From: an uncultured Paracoccaceae bacterium
GTDB lineage: Bacteria > Pseudomonadota > Alphaproteobacteria > Rhodobacterales > Rhodobacteraceae
DNA: 64,000 bases
Assembly: GCA_905182355.1 (NCBI GenBank)
Contig: CAJJBH010000013.1
Location: 1-64,000, forward strand
Direction: 5' to 3'
Numbering within the stretch: the stretch's first letter is position 1; every line of letters begins with the position of its first letter. The notes under the pieces are model-generated. The model saw nothing but the letters and a program-made list of their open reading frames with translations. It was not told the origin of the DNA and ran no database searches. The position numbers were made by a program, and so were the translations under genes. Below, one piece after another: positions 59,024 to 64,000 of this stretch.

Positions 59024-61225
59024 TTAAGCCGCAGCGGTGTCTTCTTTGGCAAAGCGGCCATAGAACGATTGGTTCTTAGCAGCCATTTCGCGCAGCAATG
59101 CGGGGCATTCAAAACGATCCCCGAATTTCGCCTGCAACTGGTCACAGCGTTCTGCCGCATAGGGCGTCCCGATGATATCCAGATAACTGAATGGCCCACC
59201 GGTTGCTGGTGCAAAACCCCAACCCAAAATCGCGCCAACATCGCCTTCGCGGATGTCTTCCAGTACGCCTTCTTCCAGCGCACGTACGGCTTCTAGAACC
59301 TGAGAGAACATCAAACGGTCTTGGACTTCTTGGATCGCTGGCTGTTCTTCGGCCAATGGGTATTTGTCGTGGATACCTTTCCAATAGCCCGTGCGCTTGC
59401 CCTTTTCGTCATAGTCGAAATAGCCCGCGTTGGCCTTGCGACCCAAACGTCCCAAGTCTTCCATCCAGACGATCAGATCGTCGGCTTCAGACGCTGGATA
59501 GGCGTTGCCCATCGCCGCCTTTGTTGCCTTCATGATCCGGACACCAAGGTCGATGGACGTTTCGTCACCCAACTGGATTGGCCCCACTGGGAAGCCAAGC
59601 TGCTGTGCTGCGTTGTCGATCAAATACGGCGCGACACCTTCTGTCACCATGCGCGTGGCTTCATTGCCGTAAGGAATGATGCAACGGTTTGCGTAGAAGA
59701 ACCGCGCGTCGTTCACAACGATAGGCGTTTTGCGGATTTGGCGGACGTAATCAAGGGATTTGGCAACCGCGCGGTCGCCTGTTTGGGCCCCTTTGATGAT
59801 CTCGACCAACAACATCCGCTCAACGGGTGAGAAGAAGTGGATGCCGATAAACTGCTCTGGGCGTGATGATGCTTTGGCCAGTTCGGAAATCGGCAATGTC
59901 GAGGTGTTGGAGGCGAAAATACAATCCTCTGGAATGACCGCCTCAACCCGTTTGGTGATCTCTGCCTTCACAGCAGGGTCTTCAAACACGGCCTCAATGA
60001 TCAAATCGCAACCCTTCAGCATTTCGACGTGAGGGGTGGCGGTGATCAGGTTAAGCAACGCCTCTTTCTTCTCAGGCGTAGCTTTTTTACGGGCGATGCC
60101 TTTGTCCATATAGGTGGCGGAATAGGCTTTGCCTTTGTCAGCCGCTTCTTGGTCGCGGTCGATCAGAATAACTTCGATACCAGCCTGCGCTGACACGAGT
60201 GCAATACCTGCACCCATCATGCCAGCACCCAAAACGCCAAGCTTTTTGACGCGTTGATCCGGAACGTCCTTGGGGCGCACAGCGCCTTTTTCCAAAGCTT
60301 CTTTGTTGATGAACAAAGAACGGATCATTGCAGAAGATGACGGGTTCATCAGAACATGGGTGAACCAACGGGCCTCAATCTTCAACGCTGTGTCGAAGGG
60401 CACAAGGGCCGCTTCATACAAGACGCTAAGAACCGCTTTGGCCGCAGGAAATGCGTTCTTCGTTTTGCCAGCAACCATCGCATTGGCACCAACATAGTTC
60501 ATGAAGCCAGCAGGGTGGTAGGGCGCGCCGCCGGGCATTTTAAAGCCTTTGGCATCCCATGGTTTCAGAATGTCCGCGTCCGTGGCGGACAGAACCCAAG
60601 CGCGGGCTGCAGCCAGTGGATCGTCAGAAACCTCGTCCACGATGCCCAAAGATTTGGCCTTCTCAGGGGCATTCATGCGGCCTTCAAGAATTTGGGAAGA
60701 TGCGTTGACCAAGCCCATTTTGAACAGCAAACGAACCGTACCGCCGCCACCTGGAAAAATACCAACAAGTGTCTCAGGCAAGCCAACTTTGGTCTTTGGA
60801 TTGGATGTGCAGAAAATACGGTGGGTCGCCAATGGCAATTCCAAACCAATACCAGCCGCCGTGCCGGGCAGGGCGGATGCAATCGGTTTGCCGCCTTTGT
60901 TGGTCTTTGGGTCCATGCCTGCGCGTTCGATCTTGCGCAGCACACCATGCATTCGCATCGTGCCTTCAAACAGGCCTTTGGCAGGGTCATCACCAGCGTC
61001 AGCTTTCATCTTAGCCAACAGGTTCAAGTCCATACCGCCCGCAAATGTTTCCTTGCCGGATGTGATCACGATGCCTTTAACAGCGTCATCAGCAAGCGCA
61101 TCGTCAATATGATCGCTAAGCTGTTGTACGCCATCAATCGACATCACATTCATGGTTTTACCAGCCACGTCCCATGTGATGGTTGCGACGCCGTCGGCGT
61201 CTTTGTTCATGGTGAAATCGGTCAT
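59024..61225 (-). CDS. fadJ: Multifunctional enoyl-CoA hydratase / 3-hydroxyacyl-CoA dehydrogenase
   Basis: This 733-residue beta-oxidation protein has an N-terminal crotonase domain (FAGGMDLNLLAKM, GIGLELPLATHR and GLPETLVGIFPGGGGT, with both catalytic glutamates). The NAD-binding dehydrogenase domain follows (VLGAGMMGAGIALVSAQ), with the catalytic histidine in GIHFFSPVERM. It acts with the nearby thiolase. It is third in a coupled run (thiolase, 109-residue protein, this gene). Confidence 0.94.
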   Translation of the reverse strand: MTDFTMNKDADGVATITWDVAGKTMNVMSIDGVQQLSDHIDDALADDAVKGIVITSGKETFAGGMDLNLLAKMKADAGDDPAKGLFEGTMRMHGVLRKIERAGMDPKTNKGGKPIASALPGTAAGIGLELPLATHRIFCTSNPKTKVGLPETLVGIFPGGGGTVRLLFKMGLVNASSQILEGRMNAPEKAKSLGIVDEVSDDPLAAARAWVLSATDADILKPWDAKGFKMPGGAPYHPAGFMNYVGANAMVAGKTKNAFPAAKAVLSVLYEAALVPFDTALKIEARWFTHVLMNPSSSAMIRSLFINKEALEKGAVRPKDVPDQRVKKLGVLGAGMMGAGIALVSAQAGIEVILIDRDQEAADKGKAYSATYMDKGIARKKATPEKKEALLNLITATPHVEMLKGCDLIIEAVFEDPAVKAEITKRVEAVIPEDCIFASNTSTLPISELAKASSRPEQFIGIHFFSPVERMLLVEIIKGAQTGDRAVAKSLDYVRQIRKTPIVVNDARFFYANRCIIPYGNEATRMVTEGVAPYLIDNAAQQLGFPVGPIQLGDETSIDLGVRIMKATKAAMGNAYPASEADDLIVWMEDLGRLGRKANAGYFDYDEKGKRTGYWKGIHDKYPLAEEQPAIQEVQDRLMFSQVLEAVRALEEGVLEDIREGDVGAILGWGFAPATGGPFSYLDIIGTPYAAERCDQLQAKFGDRFECPALLREMAAKNQSFYGRFAKEDTAAA

Positions 61226-61551
61226 TTGTATCTCCCTAAGTTGGGTTTTTTGGCGGGGGTCGATGACCCGTAATCAGCGAATTTTTCCAACAACATTTTG
61301 ACAAGTGCCAAAGTTGCGTTTGGTCCGTTGCTGCAATCTTCTTCGCTTAGCAGGATGCGCTTAAAGTCGTTGAGGTCTGTTCGGTCCAAGTCGTCATTTG
61401 GGTCGGGCTTGTACTTAAAAAACAAGGGTGGGGTTTGTTGAATAAGGCGCACATATGCACCGTCATTCGCCACCTTAAGCTTAAGATTGGTCATGCCTTC
61501 AGCCGCAGCTCGTGCCGCGACCGCATGGAACGGGTGTGCTTGCGCGGCCAT
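61222..61551 (-). CDS. Small conserved hypothetical protein between thiolase and fadJ
   Basis: This 109-residue protein starts MAAQAHPFHAV at ATG 61551, which overlaps the thiolase stop (TAATG). Its own stop overlaps the fadJ start by four bases. It is rich in charged residues (KPDPNDDLDRTDLNDFKRILLSE), with a short C-terminal helix (ALVKMLLEKFADY). No motif is recognised. Coupling on both sides suggests a role with the beta-oxidation enzymes or a purely translational role. Confidence 0.7.
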   Translation of the reverse strand: MAAQAHPFHAVAARAAAEGMTNLKLKVANDGAYVRLIQQTPPLFFKYKPDPNDDLDRTDLNDFKRILLSEEDCSNGPNATLALVKMLLEKFADYGSSTPAKKPNLGRYK

Positions 61552-62762
61552 TATACGCGCTCGATTATTGTAGCGGCACCCATGCCGGACGCGATGCAAA
61601 GGGTGGCAAGGCCAACTTCTTTGTCCTGTCGCTCAAGCTCATCCAGCAATGTGCCGATGATCATGGCACCTGTGGCACCCAAAGGATGACCCATTGCGAT
61701 GGACCCACCATTCACGTTTACCAAGGAATGATCGACATTGAACTTGTCCATGAACAACATGACCACGGCGGCAAATGCCTCGTTCACTTCGAACAAATCG
61801 ATGTCCGAAATGTTCATACCGTTGTCGGCCAGAATTTTCTGGGTGGCAGGCACAGGGCCCGTCAACATGATCGTTGGATCGGTGCCAATCTTCGTGGTAG
61901 CGCGGATACGGGCCCGTGGTTTCAGGCCATACTTTTCACCGAATTCTTTGTTGCCGATCAGTACAGCAGCAGAGCCATCAACGATGCCAGAAGAGTTGCC
62001 CGCGTGGTGGATGTGGTTAATTTTTTCCAAATGCGGGTACTTCATCAACGCGACCTTATCAAAGCCGGGCATCATTTCGCCCATCGCTTGGAAAGCAGGG
62101 TTTAGGGAGCCCAAAGATTGCATGTCCGTTTGGGGGCGCATGTATTCATCGTGGTCAAGGATCGACAAACCGTTGATGTCACGTACGTTGATGACAGAAT
62201 TGGCAAAGCGGCCCTCGTCCCACGCTATTTTGGCACGGCGTTGGGATTCAACAGCCAACAGGTCTGCGTCTTCACGGGTGTAGCCATATTCAGTTGCGAT
62301 GATGTCAGCGCTGATGCCTTGTGGGACAAAATAGCTATCAAGCGCGATGGACGGATCAGCCGCGATAGCAGCGCCGTCTGACCCCATGGCCACGCGGCCC
62401 ATCATCTCAACACCACCCGCGATGTACCCCATGCCTGCGCCACCTTTAACTTGGTTTGCCGCCAAGTTCACAGCTTCCATACCTGAAGCGCAGAACCGGT
62501 TGATCGCTAGGCCAGGGATAGATTCATCTAGATCAGATGCCAAAACTGCGGAACGGGCCAAACAGCCGCCTTGTTCCATAACTTGGGTAACGTTGCCCCA
62601 AATCACATCCTCAACGGCGTGGCCGGTCAGGTTGTTGCGCTCTTTCAATGCGTTCATTGTAACGGCGGACAGACGAAGCGCAGTGACTTCGTGCAAGCTG
62701 CCGTCTTTGCGTCCCTTGCCGCGCGGGGTGCGCAGGGCGTCATAGATGTATGCTTCGGTCAT
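61551..62762 (-). CDS. fadI: acetyl-CoA C-acyltransferase (thiolase)
   Basis: This 403-residue thiolase performs the last step of beta-oxidation. The nucleophile is in INRFCASGMEAVN, the histidine in GGSIAMGHPLGATGAM and the second cysteine in LATLCIASGMGAA. Its position upstream of fadJ supports a degradative role, unlike phaA at the window start. The symbol is by analogy with fadI. Confidence 0.92.
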   Translation of the reverse strand: MTEAYIYDALRTPRGKGRKDGSLHEVTALRLSAVTMNALKERNNLTGHAVEDVIWGNVTQVMEQGGCLARSAVLASDLDESIPGLAINRFCASGMEAVNLAANQVKGGAGMGYIAGGVEMMGRVAMGSDGAAIAADPSIALDSYFVPQGISADIIATEYGYTREDADLLAVESQRRAKIAWDEGRFANSVINVRDINGLSILDHDEYMRPQTDMQSLGSLNPAFQAMGEMMPGFDKVALMKYPHLEKINHIHHAGNSSGIVDGSAAVLIGNKEFGEKYGLKPRARIRATTKIGTDPTIMLTGPVPATQKILADNGMNISDIDLFEVNEAFAAVVMLFMDKFNVDHSLVNVNGGSIAMGHPLGATGAMIIGTLLDELERQDKEVGLATLCIASGMGAATIIERV

Positions 62763-62845
62763 GGTGGTGATCCTTTCGGGCGATATTCTTTGTATTCAAT
62801 GTGGGGTGGGAAGGGCGTGATGTTCAAGCCCTGCCGCTGCGTCGG

Positions 62846-63487
62846 TTACGCACGATCAGCAGGGCTGCCGGGCATAAGGTCATAAGGATGCTTCCACCCG
62901 GGAGTTTCTGAAATGTGGGTAAGCCATCCGTCGATATTGGGCCAATCCGCGCGGACAAAGCCAAAGGGTTCTGGGTAAAACAAATAGCCACAACAGCTAA
63001 GATCGGCGTTGGTTAGGCCGTCGCCCACTATCCAGTTGCGCCCCTCAAGATGTGCATTCAACGTTGCATAGGCACCCTGAAGGCGACCAAGGTTGAAGGC
63101 GATAACTTCTTTGGGACGTTTATCTTCGGGCAGAAAGTTCATCAGATAGCGGGTCATGCCTGCAATTGAACTAAGCTTGTGATTATCAAACAATACCCAG
63201 CGCAAAACCTCGCGGCGCTCTTCTGGGCTGTTGCCGGCAAATTTGCCACTTATATGGCTGATATAGTCTTGGATCGCACCAGACTGGGTGATGGCATACT
63301 CGTGTTCCGTGTCGATAAGCGCCGGAACTTCACCCATGGTGTTTAGGGCTTTAAATGCTTCAGTGCGGGATGCGCCGTTGAAGAAGTCGACATAGACTGC
63401 CTCCCACTCGAGACCAGAAAGTTCCAGCGCCAGCGCCGCCTTATAAGCATTTCCACTTTCGCCAAAGCAATGCAGTTTCAATGTCAT
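62846..63487 (-). CDS. glutathione S-transferase family protein
   Basis: This 213-residue cytosolic protein has a thioredoxin-fold N-terminus (MTLKLHCFGESGNAYKAALALE), the cis-Pro and glutathione-binding GEVPALIDTEHEYAITQSGAI, and a helical C-terminal domain (WIVGDGLTNADLSCCGY). Substrate unknown. It lies 83 bp upstream of the thiolase gene, on the same strand. Confidence 0.9.
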   Translation of the reverse strand: MTLKLHCFGESGNAYKAALALELSGLEWEAVYVDFFNGASRTEAFKALNTMGEVPALIDTEHEYAITQSGAIQDYISHISGKFAGNSPEERREVLRWVLFDNHKLSSIAGMTRYLMNFLPEDKRPKEVIAFNLGRLQGAYATLNAHLEGRNWIVGDGLTNADLSCCGYLFYPEPFGFVRADWPNIDGWLTHISETPGWKHPYDLMPGSPADRA

Positions 63488-63555
63488 ATCCCAAAACCCT
63501 CTCTAGGTAGTTTCTGTTAGGGCAGGCTGAGGGTTTCACACCCCCAGACCCCCAT

Positions 63556-63577
63556 GAAGTTTATTTTGCAAGATGAA
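63556..63577. repeat. Left arm of a 22-bp inverted repeat
   Basis: GAAGTTTATTTTGCAAGATG and the next two bases (AA) recur in inverted form at 63738-63759 with one mismatch. The arms flank 160 bp of the 316-bp gap between the GST gene and the acyl-CoA dehydrogenase gene. The arm resembles the tail of the REP-like elements in being preceded by C-runs. No gene is seen in the gap. Confidence 0.6.
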
Positions 63578-63737
63578 CAAGGGGTGTTCATCATTCGTTA
63601 AAGTTAATGCGCGACATTAGGTTTGCGCGGTAGGCTGAAGAGCTGAGCGGCGTGCAAGGTGAAGCCTGACCATTGGACCCCTAGGGTTAATCCCGATTTC
63701 AAGTTTGGTGGCAGGCGGATCTTGTTCATGATCCATA

Positions 63738-63759
63738 TTCATCTTGCCAAATAAACTTC
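63738..63759. repeat. Right arm of a 22-bp inverted repeat
   Basis: This is the reverse complement of 63556-63577 with a single mismatch, 45 bp from the end of the partial dehydrogenase gene. The pair could form a long stem or be two copies of one intergenic element in opposite orientation. Confidence 0.6.
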
Positions 63760-63803
63760 CGCTGGAGGCTTCCTTCAGATCGGTCACCCACCGGACATCT
63801 GTG

Positions 63804-64000
63804 TCAAAATGCCCGCGCAATCAGCTCCTTCATAATTTCATTCGTTCCACCGTAAATGCGTTGTACCCGCGCGTCAGTCCACATCTCGCCAATCGCATAT
63901 TCCTGCATGAACCCATAACCGCCATGCAATTGTAGGCATTCATCCAACACCCATGCTTGGGTATCGGTTGTCCAATATTTGCACATTGCGGCCTTGTCTG
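63804..64000 (-). CDS. acyl-CoA dehydrogenase, C-terminal part (cut by window end)
   Basis: The visible 65 residues match the end of acyl-CoA dehydrogenases: DKAAMCKYWTTDTQ, CLQLHGGYGFMQEY, EMWTDARVQRIYGGTNEIMK. The GGYGF and IYGGTNEI elements bind FAD. The gene starts beyond the window. It fits with the beta-oxidation genes upstream. Confidence 0.9.
   Translation of the reverse strand, partial: DKAAMCKYWTTDTQAWVLDECLQLHGGYGFMQEYAIGEMWTDARVQRIYGGTNEIMKELIARAF

Overview
The window looks like a chromosomal segment of an alphaproteobacterium of the order Rhodobacterales (Roseobacter group). The F1 ATP-synthase operon has the order atpHAGDC. S4 is the 206-residue form beginning [10 protein letters not shown]. 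hisC and tyrC are coupled. The stand-alone Hint protein, the DUF2125 and DUF2161 proteins and the SPOR-type secreted protein are also typical of that group. These assignments rest on recognising protein sequences by eye; no search was run. Most of the window is core metabolism. I see no tRNA, rRNA, CRISPR array, transposase or prophage.

Layout. 0-3.7 kb: a thiolase, an EAL phosphodiesterase, a broken tag gene and rpsD. 3.8-11.1 kb: coupled hisC-tyrC, a decayed extensin-like gene, a DUF2125 protein, a ChaC-type cyclotransferase, and a coupled TolQ/MotA-like plus coiled-coil OmpA pair. 11.1-16.2 kb: clpA coupled to an M23 peptidase, then gloB divergent from a methyltransferase. 16.2-18.5 kb: a symmetric non-coding site with four TGTACA palindromes, a frameshifted RTX protein, a secreted hypothetical protein and a long intergenic region. 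18.5-23.5 kb: atpHAGDC and its terminator. 23.5-34 kb: a lectin-like protein, prs, a coupled threonine aldolase-YcgN-ribF run, a MaoC hydratase, a HAD phosphatase, a Mn-dependent pyrophosphatase and small genes. 34-40.5 kb: GNAT and rpiB, groESL with a CIRCE operator, a frameshifted membrane NYN-type RNase, glyA and nadK. 40.5-45.3 kb: an SCO protein with two Cys-rich periplasmic partners, a class III cyclase, and prpE with TTTGCAAA operator-like motifs. 45.8-50.5 kb: a VOC/double-cupin protein heading the pyrimidine nucleoside salvage run cdd-deoA-deoB-upp. 50.5-58.9 kb: a SPOR protein with an in-frame amber codon, an M48-like inactive protein, an acyl-CoA synthetase, a frameshifted DMT transporter, a sulfotransferase, a Hint protein and a helical-repeat protein. 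59-64 kb: beta-oxidation genes (fadJ-type, a small coupled gene, a thiolase), a GST and the C-terminus of an acyl-CoA dehydrogenase.

Several physiological themes recur. Fatty acid and short-chain acyl-CoA use appears in two thiolases, FadJ, PrpE, an acyl-CoA ligase, MaoC and an acyl-CoA dehydrogenase. Nucleoside and ribose-phosphate salvage appears in cdd, deoA, deoB, upp, rpiB and prs. Protein quality control appears in ClpA and GroESL.

The most striking whole-window feature is the number of damaged genes: at least seven loci (tag, extensin-like, RTX, a small secreted domain, NYN RNase, SPOR, DMT transporter). Four of the breaks are single-base length changes in short G, C or A runs, so sequencing error must be excluded. 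The extensin remnant and the extra nonsense codon in tag suggest that at least some of the decay is real.
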